Shown: positions 17,742-27,263 of the stretch, one piece after another
How the letters are laid out: every line of letters begins with the position of its first letter
How positions within the stretch are numbered: position 1 is the first letter of the stretch
Assembly (NCBI GenBank): GCA_963830165.1
Contig: CAWHKZ010000011.1
Location: 186,001 to 250,000, forward strand
Direction of reading: 5' to 3'
Source of the DNA: Bog-756 sp963830165
GTDB taxonomy: Bacteria > Actinomycetota > Acidimicrobiia > Acidimicrobiales > RAAP-2
DNA length: 64,000 nucleotides
Program-made: the position numbers and the translations under genes
The notes under the pieces: model-generated
The model's database searches: none
The model's input: the letters and a program-made list of their open reading frames with translations, nothing else
What the model was told of the DNA's origin: nothing

Positions 17742-18509
17742 ATGGAGATCAACGGAAGTTCAGCAATCGTGACCGGCGGGGCCTCGGGCCTCGGTGAGGC
17801 GACGGCCCGCAAGCTCGCCGCGCAGGGCGTGCGGGTCACCGTGTTCGACCGCAACGAGGAGCGGGCCAAGGAGGTCGTCGCCGAGATCGGCGGGGCGGCC
17901 AACTACGTGGCCGGCGACGTCACCGACCCGGACGACTGCCAGAAGGCGGTGGATCAGGCGGCCGACGGCGGGAACCTGCGGATCGCCGTCAACTGCGCCG
18001 GCACGGGCTGGGTGGGCCGGGTCATCAACCGCGACGGTTCGCCCCACGACCTCGCACCGTTCAAGTTCATCCAGGACCTGAACATCATCGGCACGTTCAA
18101 CGTCATGACCAAGGCCGCCTCGGCCATCGCCTCGGTCGAGCCCCAGGCGAACGGCGAGCGCGGCGTGATCGTCAACACCGCGTCGGTCGCCGCCTTCGAC
18201 GGCCAGATCGGCCAGCTGGCCTACTCGGCGTCCAAGGGCGCGGTCGTCGGCATGACGCTGCCCGCCGCCCGCGACCTGGCCGTCGTCGGCATCCGCGTGC
18301 TGGCCATCGCCCCCGGCCTGTTCGACACCCCGCTCCTGGCCATGCTGCCGGACGAGGCCCGCGACGCGCTGGCCCAGTCGGTCAACTTCCCCAAGCGGCT
18401 CGGCAGCCCGCCCGAGTACGGCGACCTGGTCGTCCACATCGCCACCAACAGCTACCTCAACGCCGAGGTCATCCGCCTCGACGGCGGCATCCGGATGCCG
18501 CCCAAGTAA
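17742..18509 (+). CDS. Short-chain dehydrogenase, 3-hydroxyacyl-CoA dehydrogenase type II-like
   Basis: A 255-residue classical SDR. The nucleotide-binding TGGASGLG is at residues 11-18, NCAGTG near 84, the catalytic serine in NTASVAAFDG and the YSASK motif near 163. The NRDG...FKFIQDLNIIGTFNV and GLFDTPLLAMLPDEAR blocks resemble the HSD17B10-like group that oxidises 3-hydroxyacyl-CoAs with NAD in beta-oxidation. It starts at an ATG six nucleotides after a TAACCT box. Fatty-acid oxidation is consistent with other genes in the window; the substrate itself is inferred. Confidence 0.88.
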   Translation: MEINGSSAIVTGGASGLGEATARKLAAQGVRVTVFDRNEERAKEVVAEIGGAANYVAGDVTDPDDCQKAVDQAADGGNLRIAVNCAGTGWVGRVINRDGSPHDLAPFKFIQDLNIIGTFNVMTKAASAIASVEPQANGERGVIVNTASVAAFDGQIGQLAYSASKGAVVGMTLPAARDLAVVGIRVLAIAPGLFDTPLLAMLPDEARDALAQSVNFPKRLGSPPEYGDLVVHIATNSYLNAEVIRLDGGIRMPPK

Positions 18510-18573
18510 CACCCGTGTCCCCGGTGGAGCGGAGGTGGCCGCGGGGGTGGAGGGTAGTGTCGGTGTCCGAACC

Positions 18574-19578
18574 ATGACAGCCACGATCCCCACTCCCGCA
18601 GCCGACCCGACGCCCGGGCGGTCGGATCCCGACGGTGCCATCATCCGGACCGAGGGACTGACCAAGGTCTACCCGGGGTCGGCCTTCACCGCCGTCGACC
18701 ACCTCGACCTCGTGGTCGGGACCGGCGAGATCTTCGGGCTGCTCGGTCCCAACGGGGCGGGCAAGACCACCACCGCGGGCATGTTGACCACCCGCGTGGT
18801 CCCGACGTCCGGCAGGGCGTCCGTGGCCGGCATCGACGTGGTGCGCCAGCCGGCGGTGGCCAAGCAGATCCTGGGCATCGTCAGCCAGCAGAACACCCTC
18901 GACCGCCAGCTGACCGTCTGGGAGAACCTCTACTTCCACGGCCGCCTCTTCGGCATGCCCGCCCGGGAGTCCCGCAGCGAGGCCGACCGGCTCCTCGAGC
19001 AGTTCCAGCTCGACAAGTGGGCGAAGGCCTCGGTCTACGCCCTGTCCGGCGGGATGGCCCAGCGGCTCATGGTGGCCCGGGCCATCTTCCACCGGCCTGC
19101 GGTCCTGTTCCTGGACGAGCCCACGGCCGGCCTCGACCCGCAGAGCCGCCTCGCCCTGTGGGAGATCCTGCGCGAGCTCAACGCCGCCGGCCAGACCATC
19201 CTCCTCACCACCCACTACATGGAGGAGGCCGACCAGCTCTGCGGGCGGGTGGCCATCATGGACAAGGGGAAGCTCCTCGCCCTCGACACCCCGGCCGCCC
19301 TCAAGAGCCAGGTGAACGCCGACACGATCGTGTCGGTCACCGCCACCGGCGACCGCGAGGAGCTCGGCCGGGCGCTCGCCGCCCGGATCCCGGGCGTCAC
19401 GCTGACCCGGCCGATCGACGGCGGCGTCGAGCTCCACGTGAAGGGCAAGGAACGGCTGTTGCCCGCCGTGGTGACCGGCGCCGAGGAGGCCGGCTTCCCG
19501 GTGCTCGACATCTCCGTCACCGAGCCGACCCTCGAGACCGTCTTCATCAACCTGACCGGCAAGGAGCTGCGCGACTGA
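18574..19578 (+). CDS. ABC transporter ATP-binding protein, DrrA-type exporter
   Basis: A 334-residue nucleotide-binding subunit. Motifs in order: Walker A GPNGAGKTTTAG (about 62-73), Q-loop VSQQNTLD, signature LSGGMAQRL, Walker B VLFLDEPTAGLDP and H-loop TTHYMEEAD. The C-terminal extension of about 100 residues after the ATPase domain ends in SVTEPTLETVFINLTGKELRD, characteristic of the DrrA/daunorubicin-resistance and drug/lipid exporter group. A TAGTGT hexamer at 18555-18560 lies 13 nt before ATG 18574. The stop overlaps the ATG of the permease gene (TGATG), so the two are coupled. Substrate unknown. Confidence 0.92.
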   Translation: MTATIPTPAADPTPGRSDPDGAIIRTEGLTKVYPGSAFTAVDHLDLVVGTGEIFGLLGPNGAGKTTTAGMLTTRVVPTSGRASVAGIDVVRQPAVAKQILGIVSQQNTLDRQLTVWENLYFHGRLFGMPARESRSEADRLLEQFQLDKWAKASVYALSGGMAQRLMVARAIFHRPAVLFLDEPTAGLDPQSRLALWEILRELNAAGQTILLTTHYMEEADQLCGRVAIMDKGKLLALDTPAALKSQVNADTIVSVTATGDREELGRALAARIPGVTLTRPIDGGVELHVKGKERLLPAVVTGAEEAGFPVLDISVTEPTLETVFINLTGKELRD

Positions 19579-20457
19579 TGGCCGTCGTCGACGCCGGGGT
19601 GACCGGCACCCCCGTACATCTGCGGGCCGAACACACGGCGTTCGCGTCGTCGGCGCACCGCACTGTGGGCGCTGATCCTGCGCGACCTGGTGGTGCTGCG
19701 CAAGCACCTGTTCGAGTTCGTGGCCCGGACGCTGATCCAGCCCTTCCTGCTGTGCTTCGTCTTCCTGTACGTCTTCCCGAAGATCGGCCAGGGGATCGGC
19801 GGGGCCAACCCGGTGGAGCAGTCGGCCTTCGCCACCATCCTCGTGCCCGGCGTGGTCGGGATCTCGATCCTCTTCCAGGGCGTCCAGTCGGTGGCCCTCA
19901 CCATGTCCCAGGAGTTCGGCTACACCCGCGAGATCGAGGACCGGGTGCAGGCGCCATGTCCCATCTGGCTCGTGGCCATGGCCAAGGTGCTGTCCGGTGC
20001 CGTCCAGGGGCTGATCTCGGCGGCGCTGGTGCTGCCCATCGCCTCGGTCGTCCACGCCAAGGGCGTGGAGGCCCATCTGAACTTCCACTGGTGGGTCGTC
20101 GTCACCATCGTGCCCCTGGCCTGCGTCACGATGGCCTCGCTCGGCCTGCTGCTCGGCACCAGCTTCGAGCCGCGCAACATCGGCCTCATGTTCGGGTTCA
20201 TCATCCTCCCGGTGACGTTCCTCGGCGGCACGTACTACAGCTACACGCGGCTGGCCCCGGTCCAGGTCGGCGGTTGGCACTGGCTCCAGACCCTGGTCCT
20301 CGTCAATCCGCTCATCTACATCAACGAGGGCATGCGGGCCGCCTTCACCGACGCGCCCCACATGCCCCTGTACGTCATCTTCCCGGTGCTGGCCGGCTTC
20401 CTCGCACTGTTCCTGGGGCTCGGGCTCCGCAACTTCCGCCGCCGGGTGCTCTCCTGA
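19578..20457 (+). CDS. ABC-2 type transporter permease (one frameshift)
   Basis: About 293 residues, partner of the preceding ATPase. After an N-terminal cytoplasmic stretch the protein has six hydrophobic segments; the blocks ARTLIQPFLLCFVFLYVF and GFIILPVTFLGGTYYSYTRL are typical of ABC-2 (DrrB-like) permeases, and REIEDRVQAPCPIWLVAMAK is the conserved cytoplasmic loop. The ATG at 19578 overlaps the ATPase stop; the frame changes +1 near 19655 before the first membrane segment. Together the two genes make one exporter of lipids, drugs or polymers. Confidence 0.88.
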
Positions 20458-21348
20458 GCCGTTCTCCCGGCGACAGGTCGGGTGAACCGGCCGACGGGGC
20501 ACGCGGGTACCTGCTGGACAACCGGCAGGCCGAGGCCGGCGTCCGGCTGACCGCCATCTCCGAGCTCTTCGACCCGGCGACCTTCCGGATCCTCGAGGAG
20601 ACGGGTGTCGGCCCGGGCGGGCGCTGCTGGGAGGTCGGGGCCGGCGGTCCGGGGGTGGCCGCCTGGCTGGCCGCCCGGGTGGGCCCGACGGGCGCGGTGG
20701 TGGCCACCGACATCGACATCTCCTGGCTCGGGGACGCCTCGTGGCCCGGGGAGCGGTCGCCGCCGGGGTCGAGGTGCTGCGTCACGACGTGACCACCGCC
20801 CCGCTTCCGGGGGGTCCCTTCGACCTGATCCACGCGCGCCTCGTCCTCGTCCACCTGCCGCAGCGGGCCGAGGTGGCCGCCGCCCTGGCCGGCGCGCTGC
20901 GCCCCGGAGGGTGGCTGGTCGTCGAGGATGCCGACCCGGCGCTGCAGCCCCTGGCCTGTATCGACGAACACGGGCCCGACCAGGTCCTGGCCAACCGGGT
21001 CCGGGCCGGATTCCGTTCCCTGCTGGCCGACCGGGGCGCCGACCTCGCCTTCGGGCGAACGGTGCCCCGACTGCTGCGCTCCCTCGGCCTGGTCGACGTC
21101 GAGGCCGACCGCCCACTTCCCGGTGACGTCCCCGGCGAGCTCCCGCCTCGAGCGTCGCCACGGTGGAGCAGACGCGGGCCGGACTCGTCGCCGCGGGCCT
21201 GGCGACCGACGTCGAGATCGACAGGCACCTGGCCAATCTGGAGGACGGCCGCCTCGACGTCGCCACCGCGCCGATGGTCTCGGTACGGGCCCGGCGACCC
21301 CCTCCGTCCGCGTCTGATCGGGAGTCGGCAACAGGTGGGGACCGGTAG
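20455..21348 (+). CDS. Class I SAM-dependent methyltransferase (about three frameshifts)
   Basis: Stitched protein of about 298 residues. The SAM site is clear: CWEVGAGGPGVAAWLAARVG followed by the acidic VVATDIDI at the end of strand 2, then PFDLIHARLVLVHLP and LRPGGWLVVEDAD, as in the ubiquinone/menaquinone-type Methyltransf_11/25 fold. Shifts lie near 20740 (-1), 21108 (+1) and 21155 (+1). No clear ATG or GTG is in frame between the permease stop and the first conserved residues (GYLLDNRQAEAGVRLTAISELFD), so the start is uncertain. Target molecule unknown. It may be co-transcribed with the ABC exporter. Confidence 0.7.
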
Positions 21349-21384
21349 GCTGGTGGGAGCCCGCAGACCGACGACGACATCCTG

Positions 21385-22885
21385 ATGGAGGTGGTTCCCA
21401 CGGAACCCGAGGTGGCAACGGAACAGACCGCAGCGGGGGGGACGGGTACGCAACCAGGGGGATCGCAACAGTTCGACGTGGTCATCGTCGGAGGAGGGCC
21501 GGGCGGGTATGCCGCGGCCCTCTACGGTGCGGCAGCCGGTCTGTCGATCGGCCTGGTGGAGCTCGACAAGGTGGGTGGCACCTGCCTGCACCGCGGATGC
21601 GTGCCGGCCAAGGAGTTCCTCGAGACGGCCGCCGTCTACCGGACGGTGCGCTCGGCCACCGACTTCGGTATCGCCGCCGGACCCGACCAGTCGGACCCGA
21701 CGGTCAAGTTCGCGGTCAGCCAGGAGCGCAAGCAGCAGGTCGTGAACCAGCTGTTCAACGGGCTGTCCGGGCTGCTCAAGGGCCGTGGCGTGACCGTTTT
21801 CAACGGGAGCGGGACCCTGCTGGGCGACCACCGGGTGCGCATCGCCGGCAACGACGGGTCGACGGTCGAGGTGACCGGCACCGATGTCGTGTTGGCCGCC
21901 GGCTCGGTGCCCCGGACGATCCCCGGCTTCGACATCGACGGCACCACCGTGCTGACCTCGGACGAGGTCCTGGCCCTCGACCGCCTGCCGGGCTCCGTGG
22001 CCGTCATCGGTGGCGGGGCGATCGGGTGCGAGTTCGCCTCGATGTTCTCCGACCTCGGTACCTCGGTGACGGTCTTCGAGGCCCTGCCGACCATCCTCAA
22101 CGGTTGCGACGATGACGTCGTGCGCACCGTGGCCCGCTCGTTCAAGAAGCGGGGGATCGACGTCATGACCGGCGTCACCCTGAACGGTCACACCCCGGAC
22201 CCCTCGGGTCGGGGCACGGTCGTCTCCTACGACGACGGCAAGCAACTGGCCGTCGACGCTGTCGTGGTGTCGGTGGGCCGGCGCCCGCGCACCGAGGGCC
22301 TGGTGGCACCCGAGGCGGGCGTGACGATCGACGAGCGCGGGTTCGTGGTGACCGACGCCATCATGCGGACCAGCGCCCCGGGCGTCTGGGCGGTCGGGGA
22401 CGTGGTGGCCGGCACGCCGCAGCTGGCCCACGTGGCCTTCGCCGAGTCCATCGTGGTGATCAAGTCGATCCTGGGGGAGCCGGCGGCCGCCGTCGACTAC
22501 TCCCGGGTACCCGTGGGCCATCTACTGCCACCCGGAAGTCGCCTTCGCCGGCCTGACCGAGGGCGCCGCCAAGGCGGCCGGCATCGACGTCGTGGTCAAG
22601 AAGGACCCGTTCGGCGGCAACAGTCGGGCCCGGATCATCGGCGACACCGAGGGCATGGTGAAGGTCGTCGCCGAGAAGCGCCCCGACGGCTCGACCGGCC
22701 GTATCCTGGGCGTGCACATGGTCGGACCGTGGGTGACCGAACAGCTCGGTGCCGGCTATCTGGCCGTCAACTGGGAAGCCACGGCCGACGAGGTGGCCCA
22801 GTTCATCCAGCCGCACCCGTCGCTGTCCGAGACCTTCGGCGAGACGGTGCTGGCACTGACCGGAAGGGGACTGCACGTTGGCTGA
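21385..22885 (+). CDS. lpdA: Dihydrolipoyl dehydrogenase, E3 (one frameshift)
   Basis: E3 reoxidises the dihydrolipoyl arm of 2-oxoacid dehydrogenase complexes with NAD+. About 500 residues. The FAD site VVIVGGGPGGYAAAL, the redox disulfide GGTCLHRGCVPAKE, the NAD site VAVIGGGAIGCEFASMF, the second FAD block VWAVGDVVAG and the dimer-interface catalytic pair in QPHPSLSETFGE are all present. A lead of about 28 Gln/Thr/Gly-rich residues precedes the domain. The reading changes +1 near 22525. A TAGGCT hexamer at 21346-21351 may be its promoter. The stop overlaps the TTG start of the E2 gene by 8 bp. Confidence 0.92.
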
Positions 22886-24362
22886 CGTGACCATGCCGCA
22901 GCTCGGCGAGACGGTGACCGAAGGGACCATCACCAAGTGGTTCAAGGCGGTCGGCGACTCCGTGGAGCGCGACGAGCCCCTGTTCGAGGTCTCGACCGAC
23001 AAGGTCGACTCCGAAGTGCCCTCGCCGGCCGCCGGTGTCCTGACGGCCATCCTGGTCGAGGAAGGCGACACGGTCGACGTCGGCGTGGCCCTGGCCGTGA
23101 TCGACGGTGACGGCGCCGCCGCGGCCCCGGCCGCCCCGGCTGCCGAGACACCGGCCCCGGCCACCGCGGCTCCCGCCCCGGCTGCTGCGGCCCCGGCCGC
23201 CCCGCCCCCGGTTGTAGCGGCTCCTGCGGCCTCGGCTGCTGCTGTGGTGGCTCCTGCAGCTCCTGCAGCTCCTGCAGCTCCTGCGGCGGCCCAGCCCTCG
23301 CCGCTGGCCGCACTGCCCGACGAGCCGGTCCCGTCGGCCGGGGCACCGACCCGGCCCCTTCCGGCGGTGCCCGCCGGGGCCGACCAGGCCCGGGTGCTGT
23401 CTCCCGTGGTGCGCAAGCTCCTGGCCGATCACGCCATCGACCCGTCCACCATCCGGGGTACCGGGCTCGAAGGGCGGATCACCCGGTCCGACGTCGAGGC
23501 CGTCATCGAGCGGGGTGGCCCGCCGGCCGCCGTGCCCAGCATCGGCACCGATCGCGCCTCCGCCGCCGTCGCTCCCGCCGCCGCCCCGCCGCCGCCGGCC
23601 CCACCGGCCCGTGCCACCGTGCCGACCAGCGACGGCGTCCGGCCCGGCGAGCGCGACGAGATCGTGCCCTTCACCAACATCCGTCGCCGGACCGCGGAGC
23701 ACATGGTCCGCTCGAAGGCCACGTCCGCCCACACCCTGATGGTCAAGGAGATCGACTACGAGCGGGTCGAGCAGGTGCGCCGGACCCACGGCGAGCGGTT
23801 CCGCGACGAGGAGGGATTCACCCTCACCTACCTGCCGTTCGTCGCCCGGGCCACCGTCGAGGCACTGGCCGAGTTCCCGCACCTCAACGCCTCGGTGGGC
23901 GACGACGCCCTGGTGGTCCACCACGACATCAACCTGGGCATCGCCGTGGACCTCGACAACGAGGGCCTCATCGTGCCGGTCGTGCACAATGCCGAGGAGC
24001 TGAATCTCCGGGGCATGGCCCGGCGCATCCGCGACGTGGCCGACCGGGCGCGCACCAAGCGGCTGAGCCTGGACGACATCAGCGGTGGGACGTTCTCCAT
24101 CACCAACGCCGGCCCGTTCGGGACGCTCATCACCGGGGCCGTCATCAACCAGCCCCAGGTGGCGATCCTGTCGACCGACGGGGTGTCCCGCAAGCCGGTG
24201 GTGGTCGAGCTCCCCGACGGCACCGAGTCGATCGGGATCCACTCGATCGGCCTGGTGGCCATGAACTTCGACCACCGCGCCGTCGACGGCGCCTACGTCG
24301 CCCGGTTCCTGTCCCGGCTGTCGGACATCCTCGACGACCGCGACTGGGTCGGCGAGCTCTAG
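22878..24362 (+). CDS. Dihydrolipoamide acyltransferase, E2
   Basis: A 494-residue intact E2. One lipoyl domain (1-76) carries the lysine to be lipoylated at K42 in EVSTDKVDSEVP. A very Ala/Pro-rich linker (about 80-160) leads to the peripheral subunit-binding domain (VLSPVVRKLLADHAIDPST, about 174-212), a second linker, and the catalytic domain with SITNAGPFGTLI and the active-site motif FDHRAVDGAY. Whether it serves pyruvate or 2-oxoglutarate dehydrogenase is not certain; in actinobacteria one E2 may serve both, and aceE in this window makes the pyruvate role likely. TTG 22878 is the start because homology begins directly with MADVTMPQLGE. Confidence 0.92.
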   Translation: MADVTMPQLGETVTEGTITKWFKAVGDSVERDEPLFEVSTDKVDSEVPSPAAGVLTAILVEEGDTVDVGVALAVIDGDGAAAAPAAPAAETPAPATAAPAPAAAAPAAPPPVVAAPAASAAAVVAPAAPAAPAAPAAAQPSPLAALPDEPVPSAGAPTRPLPAVPAGADQARVLSPVVRKLLADHAIDPSTIRGTGLEGRITRSDVEAVIERGGPPAAVPSIGTDRASAAVAPAAAPPPPAPPARATVPTSDGVRPGERDEIVPFTNIRRRTAEHMVRSKATSAHTLMVKEIDYERVEQVRRTHGERFRDEEGFTLTYLPFVARATVEALAEFPHLNASVGDDALVVHHDINLGIAVDLDNEGLIVPVVHNAEELNLRGMARRIRDVADRARTKRLSLDDISGGTFSITNAGPFGTLITGAVINQPQVAILSTDGVSRKPVVVELPDGTESIGIHSIGLVAMNFDHRAVDGAYVARFLSRLSDILDDRDWVGEL

Positions 24363-24391
24363 CCCGCGGTGGGACCGGCTGCCCGAGGTCA

Positions 24392-26098
24392 GTGCCCGGC
24401 CGGCCGTCCGGCCGTATCGTGAGAGCCCGCTGGCTGGGCCGCGTCCCCTACGCCGAGGCGTGGGACCTCCAGCGGGCGGTGGCGGCGCGGTCGGACGGGG
24501 ACTACCTCCTGCTGATGGAGCACGGGCCCGTCTACACCCTCGGCTCCCACGCCGACCCCACCCACGTACTGGTCGACCCGGCGGAGGTCGGTGCCGATCT
24601 GATCGAGGTGGACCGTGGCGGCGACGTCACCTACCACGGCCCCGGCCAACTGGTCGGCTACCCCGTCCGCACGGTGGGGACCGGGCCCCACCGTGGACCC
24701 GATCACGTCCGCCAGGTCGAGCAGGTGGTGATCGACGCGCTGGTGGCCCTCGGGGTGCCGGCGGGCCGGATCGGCCGCATGGCGACCTACCCGGGCGTGT
24801 GGTTCGACCCCTCCGCTGACGGGACCGGACCGGACGGTCCCCGCAAGATCGCCGCCATCGGCGTGCGGACGTCACGGGGGCGCACCACCCACGGCTTCGG
24901 GCTCAACGTGACCACCGACCTCGCCATGTTCGGCCACATCGTGCCGTGCGGCATCTCCGAGCATCCGATGACCTCGCTGGCCGCAGAAGGGTTCCCGGTC
25001 ACGATGGCGGAGGCGGTCGATGCCGTGGTCGCCGCCGCCCGCGGCGTGTGGGGCCCGATCGACGACGTGGCCATGGTGACCGACGGGGCCCGCCACGCTC
25101 CCCCGGCCGGTGTCCCGGTGGCGCTGGTCGCACGGTCCGGGACCGCCCTCGAGCGGCGGATGGCCCGGTCGGGCGTCGACCCGACCGCCGGCATGGCGCT
25201 GTCGGCCCGGAAACCCGAGTGGCTGCGGGTCAAGGCGACCATGGGCGACGGCTACCTCGGACTCCGCCATGCGTTGCGCGACCTCGACCTGGTGACGGTC
25301 TGCGAGGAGGCCGGCTGCCCCAACATCTACGAGTGCTGGGCCGACGGAACCGCCACGTTCATGATCAACGGCTCCCAGTGCACGCGCGCCTGCGGGTTCT
25401 GCCAGGTGGACACCCGCCACCCGTTGCCGCTCGACGCGGGCGAGCCGGCCCGGGTGGCCGAGGCCGTGGCCCGGATGGGCCTGGCCCACGCCGTCATCAC
25501 GTGCGTGGCCCGTGACGACCTGGCCGACGGCGGCGCCGGCGCCTTCGCCGAGACCATCGCCGCCGTCCGGGCCGCCAGCCCGCGCACCGCCGTGGAGGTG
25601 CTCATCTCGGACGTGAAGGGGGACGCGGCGTCGCTGCGGACCATCCTCGAGGCCCGACCCGACGTGCTCAACCACAACATCGAGACGGTGGCCCGGCTGC
25701 AGCGGGCGGTCCGACCGTCCGCCGGCTACGCCCGCAGCCTGGCGGTGCTGGCCCGGTCGGCGGCGGCCGGCCTCACCACCAAGTCGGGCATCATCCTCGG
25801 CATGGGCGAGCGGGAGGACGAGGTGCTCGCCACCCTCGCCGACCTCCGGGCCGTCGGGGTGGACATCGTCACCCTGGGGCAGTACCTGCGGCCGAGCGCC
25901 ATCCACCTGCCGGTGGCCCGCTGGTGGACGCCCGGGGAGTTCGACGCTCTGCGCGAGGCGGGCATGGCCCTCGGCTTCGCCCACGTCCAGGCGTCGCCGC
26001 TGACCCGGTCCAGCTACCACGCCCGAGAGGCGGCGGACGCCTCGACGGGCTCCACCTCGGCTCCGGTGCCCGTGCCCGTCTCGATGGGTGCGCGTTGA
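24392..26098 (+). CDS. Bifunctional LipB-LipA fusion: octanoyltransferase + lipoyl synthase
   Basis: One uninterrupted 568-residue reading holds both enzymes of de novo lipoylation. Residues 1 to about 235 are LipB: GGDVTYHGPGQLVGYP, K152 in RKIAAIG and C186 in HIVPCGISEHP, the known Lys-Cys catalytic pair. Residues from about 265 are LipA: auxiliary-cluster cysteines C304, C309 and C315 in CEEAGCPNIYEC, and radical-SAM cysteines C330, C334 and C337 in CTRACGFC, then LNHNIETV and the C-terminal RSSYHA serine. A linker of about 30 residues joins them. GTG 24392 follows GAGG; GTG 24419 is an alternative. It lies 29 nt after E2, whose lysine is the substrate. LipB and LipA are normally separate proteins. 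Confidence 0.92.
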   Translation: MPGRPSGRIVRARWLGRVPYAEAWDLQRAVAARSDGDYLLLMEHGPVYTLGSHADPTHVLVDPAEVGADLIEVDRGGDVTYHGPGQLVGYPVRTVGTGPHRGPDHVRQVEQVVIDALVALGVPAGRIGRMATYPGVWFDPSADGTGPDGPRKIAAIGVRTSRGRTTHGFGLNVTTDLAMFGHIVPCGISEHPMTSLAAEGFPVTMAEAVDAVVAAARGVWGPIDDVAMVTDGARHAPPAGVPVALVARSGTALERRMARSGVDPTAGMALSARKPEWLRVKATMGDGYLGLRHALRDLDLVTVCEEAGCPNIYECWADGTATFMINGSQCTRACGFCQVDTRHPLPLDAGEPARVAEAVARMGLAHAVITCVARDDLADGGAGAFAETIAAVRAASPRTAVEVLISDVKGDAASLRTILEARPDVLNHNIETVARLQRAVRPSAGYARSLAVLARSAAAGLTTKSGIILGMGEREDEVLATLADLRAVGVDIVTLGQYLRPSAIHLPVARWWTPGEFDALREAGMALGFAHVQASPLTRSSYHAREAADASTGSTSAPVPVPVSMGAR

Positions 26099-26102
26099 CC
26101 TG

Positions 26103-27252
26103 ATGACGTCCGAACTGTCCACACAGGCGCTGGAGGCCCGACGCTCGCGGCTGGGTCGGGTGCGCGACCGGATGGGGGAGAGCGGCGTCGACGTCCTCCT
26201 GCTGTCGCACGGCGCCGACCTGCCGTGGCTGACGGGCTACCGGGCGATGCCGCTCGAGCGACTGACCCTCCTCGTCCTGCCCGCGGAGGGCGACCCGGTG
26301 CTGGTGGTGCCCAACCTCGAGGCACCCCGGGTGCCGGGCGCGGGCGACCTCTTCACCCTGCTCCCCTGGACGGACGACGTGGACCCGGTGGACCTGGTGG
26401 TGGACCTGGTCGCGGGCACGACCGTGGGCCGCTTCGGCTTGTCCGACCGGGCCTGGGCCACCACGGCCCTGGCCCTCCAACGCCGGCTGCCCGACGCCGC
26501 GCTGGATCGAGGCGTCGACGGTGACCTCCCCCATCAGGGCCGTCAAGGACGAGGCCGAACTGGACGCCCTGCGGGCCGCCGCCGCCGCCGCCGACCGGGT
26601 GGCCGTGGTGCTGCAGTCCGGCGGGATCCCGCTGGTGGGGCGCACCGAGGCGGCGGTGTCGGCCGATCTCGGGGCACTGCTCGTGGCCGAGGGCCACTCG
26701 GCGGTCAATTTCGCCATCGTGGGCAGCGGTCCCAACGCCGCCAGCCCCCACCACGAGCCGGCCGGGCGGGTCATCGGGCCGGGCGAGACGGTGGTGTGCG
26801 ACTTCGGGGGCACACTCTCCCTCGACGGTGACGTCGGCTACTGCTCGGACATCACCCGCACCGTCGTGACCGGTGAGCCGCCGACCGAGGTGCGCGACTG
26901 CTACGACGTGCTGCAGTCGGCCCAGGGGGCGGCCGTGGCCGCGGCGCGGGCCGGGGTCACGGCGGCGTCGGTCGACGCGGTCGCCCGCGACGCCATCGCA
27001 TCGGCCGGCTACGGCCATCTCTTCGTCCACCGTACGGGCCACGGCATCGGGATCGAGGAGCACGAGGACCCGTACCTGGTGGTGGGCAACGACGAGGTCC
27101 TGGTTCCCGGGCACGCCTTCTCGGTGGAGCCGGGGATCTACGAGCCGGGCCGCTTCGGCATGCGGCTGGAGGACATCGTGGTGATCGGGGCCGACGGGGC
27201 ACCGGAGCCGCTCAACACCGTCGACCACGGCCTCGTCGTGGTCGACCACTGA
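26103..27252 (+). CDS. M24-family metallopeptidase, Xaa-Pro dipeptidase-like (one frameshift)
   Basis: About 383 residues. The N-terminal creatinase-like domain (DVLLLSHGADLPWLTGYRA) is followed by the pita-bread domain with the metal ligands of M24 enzymes: CDFGGTL, YCSDITRTVV, HRTGHGIGIEEHEDPY, FSVEPGIYEPGRFGMRLED. Such enzymes cleave Xaa-Pro dipeptides or aminoacyl-proline ends in the cytoplasm. The frame changes +1 near 26505, between the two domains. ATG 26103 lies 5 nt after the LipBA stop, so it is probably in the same transcript. Confidence 0.9.
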
Positions 27253-27263
27253 GGGGAGGCGCC

